Origin: an uncultured Chloroflexota bacterium
Lineage (GTDB): Bacteria > Chloroflexota > UBA11872 > UBA12225
Reading direction: 5' to 3'
DNA length: 54,635 bases
Assembly: GCA_902805635.1 (NCBI GenBank)
Contig: CADCTC010000272.1
Coordinates: 1 to 54,635 of the forward strand
Below, one piece after another: positions 16,008 through 25,668 of the stretch; positions within the stretch are counted from its first letter, which is position 1, and every line of letters begins with the position of its first letter. A model generated the notes under the pieces. That model did not search any database and was not told the DNA's origin. It saw only the letters and a list, made by a program, of their open reading frames with translations. A program made the position numbers and the translations under genes.

Positions 16008-17288
16008 ATGACACCGGAGGACCGAGCGCTGGTGAGCGAGGCGAAACACGGCGCGACGTACGACGTACTGCTGCGGGGTGGGGAGGTGCTTGACCCAAGT
16101 GCGGGGCTGCGCGCGCCGCGCGACGTGGCGTTCGCGTGGGGCCGCGTGGCGGCGGTGGCGGAGCAGGGGCAGATTGGCGCCGACCAGGCGCGGGTGGTAA
16201 TCAATGCGTCGGGCAAGTTGGTGACGCCGGGGCTGATCGACCTGCACACGCACGTCTACGTGGGCGGCAGCGAGCTGGTGGTGCCGGCGGACGAGATCGG
16301 ACCGCCGAGCGGCGTGACGACTGTGGTTGACGCCGGCACTGGCGGCGGCAACACGATCCTGGGGCTGCGGCTGCTGAGCAGGCAGACGCGTACGCGCATG
16401 TTTGCCTTTGTCCACATCTCCAGCATCGGCCTGGCCGGCCACCCGCACGGCGAATCGCGCGACCTGGTGTACCTCGATCCGGAGCTCGCGGCGCGCGCGG
16501 TGCTGTCGCACCAGGGGTTCGTGCTGGGGGTGAAGGTGCGCCAGACGCAGCGCATAGTGGGAGAGAGCGGCTTGGAGCCGCTGCGCCGGGCGGTGCAGGC
16601 GGCTGAGATCGCGCAAGAGCTGGTGCGAGAGCAAGAGAGGCGGCTCGGCATGTCGCCAGAGCATGCGCGGCGGGTACCGGTGATGGTGCACGTGGGGAGT
16701 GCGCCGGCAACGCTAGATGAATTGCTCGGGCTGCTGCGCCCCGGAGACGTTGTGACGCACTGCTTCAATGCTGGGTCGAACGACCTGCTGCGGGCGGACG
16801 GATCTTTCGAGCCCGCGGCTCAGGCGGCGCGCCAGCGTGGCATTCAGTTCGACGTGGGGCACGGCAACGGCAGTTTTTCATACAAGGTGGCGAAGGGGGC
16901 GGCGGACGCCGGCTTCTGGCCGGATACGATCTCGACTGACTTGCACAGCGCGAGCGTCCAGTATCGGGCGGTGGACATGCCGACGACGATGAGCAAGTTC
17001 CTGGGCCTGGGGATGTCGCTGGAGGAGGTCATCGCGCGCAGCACGGTGGCGCCGGCCCGGTACATCAACGGCGCGCTGCCACACCGTGAGCGTGAGCCGC
17101 TGCTCGGCACTCTCCAAGTAGGCGCGCCGGGCGACGCGGCGGTGTTCCAGCTCGAGGAGGGTGAGATTGAGTTCCATGACGCAACGGGCTACCGCTGGAC
17201 AGGGTCGCAAAGTATGCGGGCGGTACACACCGTGCTGCATGGACGGGTGTGGGGGCGGCCGTATGCCCACCCGTATTTGATGCCCTAA
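16008..17288 (+). CDS. Amidohydrolase / deacetylase-type metallohydrolase
   Basis: 426 residues of the dihydroorotase-like amidohydrolase superfamily. The N-terminal beta-sandwich has YDVLLRGGEVLDPSAGLRAP (about 15-34). The metal-binding HxH is in TPGLIDLHTHVYVGG (about residues 72-86). Further ligands are VKVRQTQRI (the lysine position), VMVHVGSAP, VVTHCFNAG, VGHGNGSFSY and the last Asp in TISTDLHSAS. This pattern fits the group annotated as amidohydrolase/deacetylase family metallohydrolases; substrate unknown. ATG 16008 is supported by AGGAG nine bases upstream. The next gene starts within its stop codon (TAATG). Confidence 0.87.
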   Translation: MTPEDRALVSEAKHGATYDVLLRGGEVLDPSAGLRAPRDVAFAWGRVAAVAEQGQIGADQARVVINASGKLVTPGLIDLHTHVYVGGSELVVPADEIGPPSGVTTVVDAGTGGGNTILGLRLLSRQTRTRMFAFVHISSIGLAGHPHGESRDLVYLDPELAARAVLSHQGFVLGVKVRQTQRIVGESGLEPLRRAVQAAEIAQELVREQERRLGMSPEHARRVPVMVHVGSAPATLDELLGLLRPGDVVTHCFNAGSNDLLRADGSFEPAAQAARQRGIQFDVGHGNGSFSYKVAKGAADAGFWPDTISTDLHSASVQYRAVDMPTTMSKFLGLGMSLEEVIARSTVAPARYINGALPHREREPLLGTLQVGAPGDAAVFQLEEGEIEFHDATGYRWTGSQSMRAVHTVLHGRVWGRPYAHPYLMP

Positions 17289-17791
17289 TGGCAACTCAGG
17301 AAGACGACGCGAAGCCGCAGCCGCCGGAGGCGGGAGAAGTAGGGCGGTCTCCCACGCCGCCGGCGCAGCAGCGGCTGCCGGTGTGGCTGTCCGGGATGGT
17401 GATCTGCCAGGATGCGTTCCGCGATGACCGAGGCAGGACACACTTGCATGGGGTGTTCGAGAACCTGAATGCGTCGGGGTTTCCCGTTGCATCACAGTTC
17501 GTGGTGTGGTGCTGTGCACGCGGGCGCGGGACGGCGCGGCTGGTGCTCAAGATCGTGGACACGCTGGAGCAAACCATCGTGGTCACGGAGCCGCTCATCG
17601 CGGAGGTGACTCCATTCAAGGCGCACGAGTTCTTTTGCGGCTTCAACCTGCAGCTGGCCGGGGCGGGCCTCTACCGAGTGCAGGCGTTCATCGACGGCAT
17701 CCCGGCGATGGAGGTGCCACTGATGGTGCGGCTGGCGCCGCCTCCGGGGGTGCAGCCGCCTCCGGGGGTGCAGCCGCCTCCGCCGCCGTAA
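17288..17791 (+). CDS. DUF6941-like protein with Pro-rich repeated tail
   Basis: 167 residues. After an acidic/Pro-rich lead comes LPVWLSGMVICQDAFRDDRGRTHLHGVFENL, read here as a beta-rich domain (about residues 30-145) that resembles the DUF6941 group, small beta-sandwich proteins of unknown role often starting with a CD.....GK..L.G.F pattern. The C-terminus carries two tandem copies of PPPGVQ followed by PPPPP, encoded by a repeated 18-base unit near 17742-17777. The ATG overlaps the amidohydrolase stop by one base, so it is translated from the same message. Convergent with the DUF3048 gene, 14 bases away. Confidence 0.65.
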   Translation: MATQEDDAKPQPPEAGEVGRSPTPPAQQRLPVWLSGMVICQDAFRDDRGRTHLHGVFENLNASGFPVASQFVVWCCARGRGTARLVLKIVDTLEQTIVVTEPLIAEVTPFKAHEFFCGFNLQLAGAGLYRVQAFIDGIPAMEVPLMVRLAPPPGVQPPPGVQPPPPP

Positions 17792-17805
17792 CCTCGTAGG
17801 AACGA

Positions 17806-19086
17806 CTACGGCTCGCGCCAGATGGGCATATTGGGGTTCGCCAGCGCAATCCAGATCTGGCCCCGACCAAAAGGAAAGACGCGGCCGTCTGGCCCGACGT
17901 AGGTGGTGGGCTCGAACGCGCTCGGCCGGCGCCAGCAGCCTTCCCAATACTGGCCGTTGCGGAAGAAGAACGCCTTGCCCTCGCCCTGCAGCTGGTAATC
18001 CAGCGACCGGCTGCCGTAGATGTCTTCGATGATGTCGGTGACGAGTACTGGCGCGACCTGGACGACGACGGTCTCGGCGCTGATGGGCTTGCGCGTGGCG
18101 CCGTCCACGTCGGGCCGGCCGGCGGTACTACGCAGGTAGCGGCCCTCTGCCTCGGCGTAGCTGAAGTCGGCGCGGAAGTCGGGCCAGGGAGCGCCGTCGG
18201 GGCCGGAGAAGCCGATGCCAACGCGCCGGGCGGCGCCGGTGGCTGGGACAGTGACGTCGCCGCGCGGGAAGTCCGGCCAGTCGTCCACCATTGGCGGCAC
18301 GCCCTTGGTGCGCGCGTAGGCGCGGATCTGTGGCAGGCGGGTAATCGAGTTGTGTGGCGCCGGTCGGTCAGTGGCGCGGGTGTGCACGGAGGCGCTGGCC
18401 GGCTCATTGAAGCTGACGAAGTAGATGCCGCCGCCCCATATTCGGTCCTGAACGCCGGTGCTGGCGCCGTGATAAACCAGGAGCGCTTCGAACTGTCGCG
18501 CGACTTCCAGAGATACGAGCCGTGCGCTGCGCACCGGCCCGACGATGCCGGGGTCTTCACGCGTGTAGACGGCGGAGAAGCGCGTTACACCACCTTCGGC
18601 GACCGACTCGTACACGGCGTCGGCCTCGGTCAGGTTGAGTGCGGGCCGCGCCGGGATCGCATTGTCGATCTGGACGACCAGCGGTCGAAAGTAGAGGCCA
18701 GCGCCGAATGCCGCGGTGTGGCTGGGCTTGGGTCCGCCGGTTGGAGCGGGGCACGGCACAGCTGGCACCGGCACCGGCGGACCAGAGGATCGTGTTACCA
18801 GTGTTCCGGCGGCGGTTGCCTGCGCCGACGGTGCTCCCGGTGTGACCGGCGAACCGGCCGGCGCTGCTGTGGGCTCTACACTGGGTTCCGCAGTCGCCGG
18901 CGCTGGGCCGGTCGCCTGCGTGCCGGTGGGCTGTGCCGTACTTGCAAATTGCCCGGCGCCGGCAGGACCTGGAGTAGCCGATGGACTTTGGGCCTGGGGG
19001 GCAGCCGTGGGGGCTTGGGGAGACTGGCAGCCGGCAAGGGCGATGACGAGCAGCGCGCGCGCAAGGGCAAACAACCGGGACGGCAC
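17806..19086 (-). CDS. DUF3048 domain lipoprotein (YerB-like)
   Basis: 426 residues. Residues 1-20 are a lipoprotein signal (ARALLVIALAGC) with the lipobox Cys at 20, followed by a Pro/Ala/Thr-rich linker of about 100 residues. The DUF3048 core begins at about residue 135: RPLVVQIDNAIPARPALNL, DAVYESVAEGGVTRFSAVY, VGPVRSARLVSLEVA, then HTRATDRPAPHNS. The C-terminal domain follows from about 290. Family members are surface lipoproteins of unknown function in Firmicutes and Chloroflexota. Its end is 14 bases from the DUF6941-like gene. Confidence 0.88.
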   Translation of the reverse strand: MPSRLFALARALLVIALAGCQSPQAPTAAPQAQSPSATPGPAGAGQFASTAQPTGTQATGPAPATAEPSVEPTAAPAGSPVTPGAPSAQATAAGTLVTRSSGPPVPVPAVPCPAPTGGPKPSHTAAFGAGLYFRPLVVQIDNAIPARPALNLTEADAVYESVAEGGVTRFSAVYTREDPGIVGPVRSARLVSLEVARQFEALLVYHGASTGVQDRIWGGGIYFVSFNEPASASVHTRATDRPAPHNSITRLPQIRAYARTKGVPPMVDDWPDFPRGDVTVPATGAARRVGIGFSGPDGAPWPDFRADFSYAEAEGRYLRSTAGRPDVDGATRKPISAETVVVQVAPVLVTDIIEDIYGSRSLDYQLQGEGKAFFFRNGQYWEGCWRRPSAFEPTTYVGPDGRVFPFGRGQIWIALANPNMPIWREP

Positions 19087-19095
19087 GCCAGAAGG

Positions 19096-19491
19096 CTACC
19101 CAGCAAGCACGCTAAATTGCTCAGGAGTGAGAGGAACGACTGACAATCGAGAGATACGGACCAGTGGGCTGTCCGCGAATGCCGGGTTCGCCTTGATGTC
19201 GGCGAGCGAAACCGGCTGCGGCAGCCGGCGGGAAACTTTGAGGTCCACGACTGTCCACTTGTCGCTGTCGCCATTTGGATCGCGATACGGCTCGGTCACG
19301 ACATCCGCCGACCCGATAGCGGCGCGCACGTCCCCGGAGTGGTAGATGACCGCCTGATCGCCGGGCTTCATGGTGCGGATGTGTTGCAGTGCCGTGGGGT
19401 TCTTGACGCCGTCCCAGCGGGTCTGCGTCTCGCGCTCCAGGTCCTCGTATGAATATGTGCTCGGTTCGGTCTTCAAGAGCCAGTAGGCCAT
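19096..19491 (-). CDS. EVE domain protein
   Basis: 131 residues, a complete EVE (PUA-like) domain, thought to bind modified nucleobases. Signature at the N-terminus is [20 protein letters not shown], followed by [19 protein letters not shown] (the WxGVRN motif, here WDGVKN), [10 protein letters not shown] and the C-terminal [14 protein letters not shown] 19491 gives exact family length; the ORF can be extended upstream but only into unconserved Arg/Gly-rich sequence. Divergent from thyA, 149 bases away. It starts close to the DUF3048 gene on the same strand (9 bases between them). Confidence 0.92.
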   Translation of the reverse strand: MAYWLLKTEPSTYSYEDLERETQTRWDGVKNPTALQHIRTMKPGDQAVIYHSGDVRAAIGSADVVTEPYRDPNGDSDKWTVVDLKVSRRLPQPVSLADIKANPAFADSPLVRISRLSVVPLTPEQFSVLAG

Positions 19492-19640
19492 GGGAGTGCT
19501 CCGCTCACAGAACGCGGCAGGCCACTCGGGGTCGCGGCCGCCGCGGCGGCGCACGGCGGAGTGCGACCGTGACCACCTCTCTGAAGCCGAGTACCTGCGG
19601 CGGCCGCGCCGTTAGGCTGGAGAGAGGAGCGCACGCGCCA

Positions 19641-20435
19641 ATGCGGCAGTACCTTGACTTAATGCGGCACGTCCTGCACGAGGGCGTGCGCAAGCCGAAC
19701 CGGACGGGAATCGACACGTTGTCGGTCTTCGGCTACCAGATGCGATACGACCTCGGAGAGGGGTTCCCGCTGGTGACGACGAAGAAGATGCACTTGAAGT
19801 CGATCGCCTACGAGCTGCTCTGGTTCCTGTCGGGTGACACGAACGTAGAGTTCCTCAACCAGAACGGCGTGACGATCTGGAACGAGTGGGCCGACGACAG
19901 CGGTGAGCTCGGTCCGGTGTACGGCTCCCAGTGGCGGTCGTGGCCGGGGCAGGACGGCGACGCGATCGACCAAATCGGATGGGTAGTGGATGAGATCCGG
20001 CGCAACCCGGATTCACGACGGCTGGTGGTGAGCGCGTGGAACCCAGCGGTGCTGGACAAGATGGCATTGCCACCGTGCCACACGCTGTTCCAGTTCTACG
20101 TCGCGCAGGGGCGGCTGTCATGCCAGCTGTACCAGCGCAGTGCAGACGTGTTCCTTGGAGTCCCGTTCAACATCGCGTCGTACGCGCTCCTGCTCATGAT
20201 GGTGGCGCAGGTGACCGGCTACCGCCCAGGAGAGTTCATCCACACGTTGGGGGACGCGCACATTTACGTCAACCACGTGGAGCAGGCGCGCCTGCAGCTC
20301 TCGCGCGATCCGTACCCGCACCCGGTGATGCACCTGAACCCGGAGGTCCGGTCGCTACTCGACTTCCGGTACGAGGACTTCACGCTACGGGGCTACCGCG
20401 CCCACCCGCATATCAAGGCCGAGGTGGCGGTCTGA
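19641..20435 (+). CDS. thyA: Thymidylate synthase
   Basis: 264 residues, the length of the E. coli enzyme. Methylates dUMP to dTMP using methylenetetrahydrofolate. Motifs: [18 protein letters not shown] (about 21-38), [11 protein letters not shown] (58-68), active-site Cys in [12 protein letters not shown] (C146, same number as in E. coli), [20 protein letters not shown] (dUMP-binding Arg and Asn) and [14 protein letters not shown] 19641 is the only sensible start. folA follows on the same strand, a classical pairing since the reaction consumes folate that DHFR regenerates. Confidence 0.97.
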   Translation: MRQYLDLMRHVLHEGVRKPNRTGIDTLSVFGYQMRYDLGEGFPLVTTKKMHLKSIAYELLWFLSGDTNVEFLNQNGVTIWNEWADDSGELGPVYGSQWRSWPGQDGDAIDQIGWVVDEIRRNPDSRRLVVSAWNPAVLDKMALPPCHTLFQFYVAQGRLSCQLYQRSADVFLGVPFNIASYALLLMMVAQVTGYRPGEFIHTLGDAHIYVNHVEQARLQLSRDPYPHPVMHLNPEVRSLLDFRYEDFTLRGYRAHPHIKAEVAV

Positions 20436-20509
20436 GCGAGACTGGCCTTCGACCGGCTTCCTCCGCTGCGCTTGAGGGCATCCCCGGAGAACGGAAGCAG
20501 CGTATCGCA

Positions 20510-20986
20510 TTGGTAGCGGCGATGGACCGCAACCGCGTGATAGGGATCGCCGGCCAGATCCCGTGGCGGCTGCCGGATGACCTGAAGCGCCTGCGGGCGC
20601 TCACCACGGGGCACACGGTCATCATGGGGCGCAAGACCTTCGAATCGATAGGGCGTCCGCTGCCCAACCGCGTCAACGTCGTGGTCACTCGCCAGCGGGA
20701 CTACCGCGCCGATGGCTGCACGGTTGTGCGGTCGGTTGACGACGCGCTAGCCACAGCGGCGGACGGCGATGACGTGTTCGTGCTCGGCGGAGGAGAGATC
20801 TACGCGGCCACCATTGGCCTCGCTGATCGGCTGCACATGACGCTCGTAGATGCGGAGGTCGCAAGCGGAGATGCGTTCTTCCCTGTGATCGAGCCGGCGT
20901 TTTGGCGTGAAGTGGCACGAGAGGAGCACGCGCCAGATGCGCGCCACGCGCACCCATTCGCGTACGTGGACTACGAGCGGCGCTAA
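20510..20986 (+). CDS. folA: Dihydrofolate reductase
   Basis: 158 residues. Reduces dihydrofolate to tetrahydrofolate with NADPH, regenerating the cofactor used by the upstream thyA. Motifs: LVAAMDRNRVIGIAG, then IPWRLPDDLKRLRALT with the acidic substrate-binding Asp, TVIMGRKTFESIGRPLP (NADPH-binding), NVVVTRQ, DVFVLGGGEIYA, and the C-terminal AHPFAYVDYERR. TTG 20510 is proposed as start because homologues have 4-6 residues before the VAAM strand; ATG 20522 would remove them. No in-frame ATG or GTG exists between the end of thyA and 20510. The 3' end overlaps the convergent CoxE gene by 4 bases. Confidence 0.95.
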   Translation: MVAAMDRNRVIGIAGQIPWRLPDDLKRLRALTTGHTVIMGRKTFESIGRPLPNRVNVVVTRQRDYRADGCTVVRSVDDALATAADGDDVFVLGGGEIYAATIGLADRLHMTLVDAEVASGDAFFPVIEPAFWREVAREEHAPDARHAHPFAYVDYERR

Positions 20987-22263
20987 CGCTTCATCAACGC
21001 CGCGATCTTCGGGTTGCCGCGCCGATCAGGGGCGCGGCGGACGGGGAGGGCTGCTAGCTTGTGAACGAGGTCCTCCAGGGCGCGCAGATTGTGCGCGGGG
21101 AGGAACTCGTCCAGGTGGGGGAGGGCTGCCTGCATGCCACGGGTGAGCGGGCGGTAGCCGGGGGAGCCCAGCAGTGGGTTGAGCCAGATCAGACGGTAGG
21201 AGGTGCGGCGTAGGCGCTCCATCTCCTTGCCGAGCAGCACGGCGTCGCCGCGGTCCCAGCCGTCAGAGATGATCATGGCAATGGCGCCGCGGCCGAGCAC
21301 GCGGCGGCCCCAGGTGCGGTTGAAGACCGAAAGCGCTTCGCCGGTGCGCGTGCCGCCCGACCAGTCGGTGACCTCTTCGGCCACTTTGTCGAGCGCCTCG
21401 TCAACTCGACGGCGCTTGAGCGAAGGGGTGACGCGGGTGAGGCGCGTGGCGAACACGAACGTCTCCACGTTGGCGCCGGTGGCGTGCGAGACGGTATGCA
21501 GGAAGTGCAGCAGGGCGCGCGTGTAGCGCTCCATGCTCCCGGACACGTCACAGATCAGCACGAGAGGTCGCGGCTTGATCTTGCGCTCCTTGCGCGCAAA
21601 CGACATGGTCTCTCCGCCGGTGGTGAAGGCGCGCCGTACCGTCCGGCGCAGGTCCACGCTGCGCCCCTGGCGCGCCGCGGCGTTGCGGCGCGTCAGCCGG
21701 CGCGCCATCTGGTGCTGAAGCTGTTCCATCAGCCGGCGCGCGTTGGAGAGCTCGTCGTCGCTGAACTCGCCGAAGTTCTTATCGCGCAGCGCCTCGTCGT
21801 GCGAGTAGCTGGTGCGCGCGGTGGCGGCGCCCTGCTTCTGCTCGCTGGAGTTTGACTGGTCGTCCGAGTCGCCGTCTTGCTTGGGGCTGGTGTAGACCTT
21901 GGAGACGGCGGTAGGGTCGCCCTCGGCGCCCTCCTCCCCGGGGGCAGGGGACTGCTGGTCGCCGGCAGCATCGGAGCTGCCCTCCGATTCTGACGAATCC
22001 GACATCACCCGCACGGGCGGCCAGTACTCGGTGAAGATCGCATCGAACAGCTCGCGCTGGTCGTTGCGCGCCAGCAGCGTGGTGCGGCAGGCGTAGTAGA
22101 AGTCGTCCCGGCGGGTGAGGTCGATCAGCGGCATGGCGGTGGCCAAGTCCGCGACGCGCCCCGGATTGGCATTGACGCCGGCGCGGCGGAGCGCCTGCGC
22201 GAACCGGACGACACGGTGCAGAAGGCCAGCGGCGACCGGCTCGGCCTGGCGCTCGGTGATCAC
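20983..22263 (-). CDS. CoxE-like VWA domain protein
   Basis: 426 residues. N-terminal helical domain (about 1-85) with VVRFAQALRRAGVNANP and the DDFYYACRTTLLARNDQ segment typical of CoxE. An acidic, low-complexity linker (about 87-150) follows, then a VWA domain with MIDAS motif VLICDVSGSMERY (D239, S241, S243), GGTRTGEAL and IISDGWDRGD. CoxE partners the AAA protein CoxD in maturation of the Mo/Cu site of CO dehydrogenase in Oligotropha; more distant pairs serve other metalloenzymes. GTG 22263 overlaps the stop of the MoxR/CoxD gene by 4 bases, so they are one unit. No CO dehydrogenase subunit genes are in view. Confidence 0.87.
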   Translation of the reverse strand: MITERQAEPVAAGLLHRVVRFAQALRRAGVNANPGRVADLATAMPLIDLTRRDDFYYACRTTLLARNDQRELFDAIFTEYWPPVRVMSDSSESEGSSDAAGDQQSPAPGEEGAEGDPTAVSKVYTSPKQDGDSDDQSNSSEQKQGAATARTSYSHDEALRDKNFGEFSDDELSNARRLMEQLQHQMARRLTRRNAAARQGRSVDLRRTVRRAFTTGGETMSFARKERKIKPRPLVLICDVSGSMERYTRALLHFLHTVSHATGANVETFVFATRLTRVTPSLKRRRVDEALDKVAEEVTDWSGGTRTGEALSVFNRTWGRRVLGRGAIAMIISDGWDRGDAVLLGKEMERLRRTSYRLIWLNPLLGSPGYRPLTRGMQAALPHLDEFLPAHNLRALEDLVHKLAALPVRRAPDRRGNPKIAALMKR

Positions 22264-23255
22264 CGGGCGGTCGAGTCGCTGACGAGGATGCCGGCTTCGG
22301 GGACGGCGGCGGTCTCGCCCACCTCCGCAAGCAGCTCCCGGAACAGGCCGGAGCGCACGCGCTGGACGTCGTCCTGGTGCTTGAGGATGCAGCCCAGCGT
22401 GGCGGGCACCTCCGGGCGGGACAGCTCTTCCACGCCGAGCGCGACCAGGGCGTTCGTCCAGTCGAGTGTCTCGGCGACGCCGGGGATCTTCCACAGGTCG
22501 TGGCGGCGGATGCCCTGCACGAACTGGCAGACCTGCCGCGCGAGGCGGCCGGGCGCCTCAGGCACCTTGGTGGCGACGATCTGGATCTCTTTTTCGAGCG
22601 TCGGATAGTCGATCCAGTGGTAGAGGCAGCGGCGCTTGAGCGCGTCGTGCAGCTCGCGCGTGCGATTGGAGGTGAGTATGACGATGGGAGGGGTGGCGGC
22701 TTTGATGGTCCCGATCTCGGGAATGGTGAGCTGCCAGTCGGAGAGCATCTCGAGCAGGAAGGCGTCGAACTCGTCGTCGGCGCGGTCGAGCTCGTCTATC
22801 AGCAAGATGGGGGGGCGCTCGTTGGTCATCTCAAACGCCTGCAGCAGTGGGCGCTTGATGAGGAAGTTGGGACCGAAGATGTCGTGCGGCGTGGCGTCGC
22901 GCGCGCGGCCAGTGGCTTCCAGCATGCGGATGTGCAGCATCTGGCGGGAGTAGTCCCACTCATAAACGGCGTGCGAGACGTCCAACCCTTCGTAGCACTG
23001 CAGGCGGATCAGTGGCGCCTGGGTGATAGCCGCCATCGCCTTGGCGATCTCAGTCTTGCCAACGCCCGCCTCGCCCTCCAGCAAGAGCGGCTTGGGCAAG
23101 CGCAGTGAGAGGTAGATGGCGGTGGCCAGGCCACGATCGGCGACGTAGCGCTGGGAGTCGAGCGCGCGCAGTACAGCGTCGACCGAGTCAAGCGCGGCGA
23201 TGGGGGCGATGGGATCGGCCGGGCCGTCTGCGGTGAGGATGGGTCCGATAGTCAC
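22260..23255 (-). CDS. MoxR-family AAA ATPase (CoxD-like)
   Basis: 331 residues. AAA+ ATPase acting as a chaperone for metallocentre assembly together with the VWA protein downstream. Walker A is LLEGEAGVGKTEIAKAM (near residue 60), Walker B LLIDELDRADDEFDAFLLE (near 155), sensor 1 IVILTSNRTRELHDALKRRC (near 195, arginine finger RRC). The CoxD-type insertion CYEGLDVSHAVYEWDYSRQ is diagnostic. ATG 23255 is the only start consistent with this length. The GH42 gene lies upstream on the same strand, ending 12 bases before this start. The nearest possible client proteins are unknown. Confidence 0.9.
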   Translation of the reverse strand: MTIGPILTADGPADPIAPIAALDSVDAVLRALDSQRYVADRGLATAIYLSLRLPKPLLLEGEAGVGKTEIAKAMAAITQAPLIRLQCYEGLDVSHAVYEWDYSRQMLHIRMLEATGRARDATPHDIFGPNFLIKRPLLQAFEMTNERPPILLIDELDRADDEFDAFLLEMLSDWQLTIPEIGTIKAATPPIVILTSNRTRELHDALKRRCLYHWIDYPTLEKEIQIVATKVPEAPGRLARQVCQFVQGIRRHDLWKIPGVAETLDWTNALVALGVEELSRPEVPATLGCILKHQDDVQRVRSGLFRELLAEVGETAAVPEAGILVSDSTAR

Positions 23256-23267
23256 GGTGCAGTGATT

Positions 23268-25562
23268 CTACGCGAGACGGATCACTGCCGCGTCTCGCCC
23301 CCGAACGACGACCTCTATGGTGTTTCCCGCCACACGTGGGGGGTCTTCACCCCACAGCATGCGGACGGCGCCGGCAGGCTTCCAACGGTCCGCCAGGCGG
23401 AGCTGGAGATTGGCGGCGTCGTGGCCGGGATTGGTGACCCAGAGGTAGCTCCCCGTGTCGGGTTGGCCAGGAAGGGGCGCATGAAGACGGGCAGTGGCCC
23501 CGCGCCAGCGGCCCGAGCGGTCCTCCGGCGTGGAGAGCACCCGGACGTGCTGTCGCACACCGGCCCATTCGAGCAGCATGGCGAAGAAGTGGCGCGAGCT
23601 CTCGGTTGGCGTGTGGAAGTGGCCGTACCCGGGGAAGGTGCCGAACAGGAGCGTGCTGCCCTCACCGAACGTGTGTTCGACGGCGGCGACGTTGCCGGCC
23701 GACGGGCCGGCAACGTCGCCCGTGTAGCGGCCCGCGATCCGGCCACCCGATGCATCGAATGATTGCAGGAAGACGCCGGCGGGGATTTCGATGCCCTGCC
23801 ACTCGAACGTGAGACCATTCAAGAGGTCCGGAGTGAACTCCACGTACTCCTGCCGGGCGCCGAAGACCTGGTCCAGGCCGAGGTTGGGCTGCGCCGTGCC
23901 GACGTGCGCGTGCTCGTCCCAGTACGCGGGGCAGCCCTCGGAGATTAGCGTGCCGCCGCGCTCGACCCACGAACGGAGGCGTGTCGCCGTGGTCTGCGCA
24001 AGGCTGACGGGATAGGGCAAATACAGGACGCGATAGGCGTCTAGGTCTCGGATGTGCACCCAGTCCGCTTGCACGTTGTTCTCGAAGAAGCCGCGATACG
24101 CGCCCCGGGCGGATTGCGCGTAGAAGTCGGTGTTGCCCTGCTGGGCGTAGCAGAAGAGCTGCGACTCGGGTACCACCACGATGCCGATGTCTCCCTGGAC
24201 GGGACGCGACCGCCAGAGCTCCGCCTGGTCCGGGGCGGCGACCCAATGCGCGATGCGCGCCGCCATCTCGGAACGAGGGGTGCGCGAGCCGTCCATGCCA
24301 TAGGCGCCAAATGCGCCGAACAGAGGGCCATCCAGCAGGGGGCGCCAGCGCAGGTACAGCAGCCCTGTCGCGCCGGCGGCGAACGACTGCATATCCCACA
24401 CGCGCACGTCCTCAGGTGACGCAATCCTGCCTTCGTCGCGCGGCTTCCCAACCACGTTGGACTGCATCCAGAGCGGCCCGGCGTACGCCTCGGCGTGCCA
24501 GAACGGCTTCCGTAGTGCCGCCGTCCCGTTCGTTACCGCCGTTCCTTCCGATCCTGCCGTGCCCGGTGTCCCTTCCCCAGCACTCCCACCCGGCTCACCG
24601 GAGTTGAAGCTGGGTGACCAGGCGCCGGCACGCACGAGATCCACAGCGTGCCACTGCTTCCAAGGTTCGTCGCCATGGCGCGAGGAGCCCCAGGTATAGC
24701 CCCAACCCTCCACCTCAGCGGCGGCCCGCCACTCGTCACACGCGCCGGCGGCCATGTTGTCCAGGCTGCGTGCGACACCATGGGCGACGATGTGGCAGTC
24801 CGGGTCGACAGCGCGCAGCTTCTCGACCCGCCAGCGCATCCAGCGGTAGGCCTGATCGATGCGGAACCGAAGCCAGTCGAGCACCTCCGGCCACGGGCCC
24901 AGGAAGCGCGGCGGCTGTACGTCATCCCAATCGACGTAGGAGTAGCGCCGCCAGGCCCGGCCGACCTCCTGCGGTGTGCCGTAGCGCACTGCCAGCCATT
25001 CACGGAACTTACCCGCCGTGGCAGGGCAATAGCAGTAGTTGGGAGAGACGTTGCACTCGTTCCAGACGTCGTAGCCGCCGAGGCCGGGGTGCCCGCGATA
25101 GTGACTCGCCAGTTCGATGAGGAAACGGCCGGCGAGCTCGCGCGCGTCGTCGTTGTCCAGGCACAGGCCGGGGAAGCCACCGGTGGCGCATGAGCCGCTG
25201 AGCGTAGACTGGGCAAGGGTGCCGTCGCGCGCCTCGTAGCGCGCGTGGGCGTACTGGCGCCAGGCCCACTCCGGAGCGGCGGTGATCATCTCGGCGTTGA
25301 TCACCTTGGCACCGTGCTGGGCGGCGAGTTCCAGCTGGCGGTCGTAGTCCGACCAGTCGAACGTTCCGGGCGCGGTCTCGATGGCCGACCAGAGCACCCA
25401 CTGGCGGAAAGTGTTCATCCCGTCTTCGGCGGCGGTCTGGTAGTCGCGCTCCCAGTCCTCTCGCGGCGGGTTGGACTTTCGGAAATAGACCGCGCCGTAG
25501 GGGAACGGCGCGAGCCCGGGCAGGCTGGTCGCGCTGGGCTGGTGGGCTGGCTCGGTGGTCAT
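23268..25562 (-). CDS. Glycoside hydrolase family 42 beta-galactosidase-like enzyme
   Basis: 764 residues. Three-domain GH42 layout: TIM barrel (about 20-385), a Rossmann-like trimerisation domain (about 430-640, with [14 protein letters not shown] and [20 protein letters not shown]) and a C-terminal beta domain with the short [15 protein letters not shown] end. The catalytic acid/base is in YDVWNECN (E169), the nucleophile probably in [10 protein letters not shown] (E358). A low-complexity Ser/Gly/Thr insertion (residues about 320-347) is inside the barrel. ATG 25562 fits; an earlier in-frame start adds 13 residues. Substrate is likely a beta-galactoside or a related plant oligosaccharide. 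It diverges from the SDR gene, starting a cluster of sugar genes. Confidence 0.87.
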   Translation of the reverse strand: MTTEPAHQPSATSLPGLAPFPYGAVYFRKSNPPREDWERDYQTAAEDGMNTFRQWVLWSAIETAPGTFDWSDYDRQLELAAQHGAKVINAEMITAAPEWAWRQYAHARYEARDGTLAQSTLSGSCATGGFPGLCLDNDDARELAGRFLIELASHYRGHPGLGGYDVWNECNVSPNYCYCPATAGKFREWLAVRYGTPQEVGRAWRRYSYVDWDDVQPPRFLGPWPEVLDWLRFRIDQAYRWMRWRVEKLRAVDPDCHIVAHGVARSLDNMAAGACDEWRAAAEVEGWGYTWGSSRHGDEPWKQWHAVDLVRAGAWSPSFNSGEPGGSAGEGTPGTAGSEGTAVTNGTAALRKPFWHAEAYAGPLWMQSNVVGKPRDEGRIASPEDVRVWDMQSFAAGATGLLYLRWRPLLDGPLFGAFGAYGMDGSRTPRSEMAARIAHWVAAPDQAELWRSRPVQGDIGIVVVPESQLFCYAQQGNTDFYAQSARGAYRGFFENNVQADWVHIRDLDAYRVLYLPYPVSLAQTTATRLRSWVERGGTLISEGCPAYWDEHAHVGTAQPNLGLDQVFGARQEYVEFTPDLLNGLTFEWQGIEIPAGVFLQSFDASGGRIAGRYTGDVAGPSAGNVAAVEHTFGEGSTLLFGTFPGYGHFHTPTESSRHFFAMLLEWAGVRQHVRVLSTPEDRSGRWRGATARLHAPLPGQPDTGSYLWVTNPGHDAANLQLRLADRWKPAGAVRMLWGEDPPRVAGNTIEVVVRGRDAAVIRLA

Positions 25563-25668
25563 GGGATGTCTTCGTTGGCAGGGAGCGTACCCACCACCCA
25601 AGGAACAGGGCTACACTTCGCCGGCGCGGCGCGAACCGCGCGGGCCGCAGGCTCACCTTGGAGGCGAA

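Noticed and set aside
20036..20509. Open frame upstream of folA inside thyA
   Set aside because: It is the shifted frame of thyA, Arg/Pro/Ala-rich and unrelated to DHFR.
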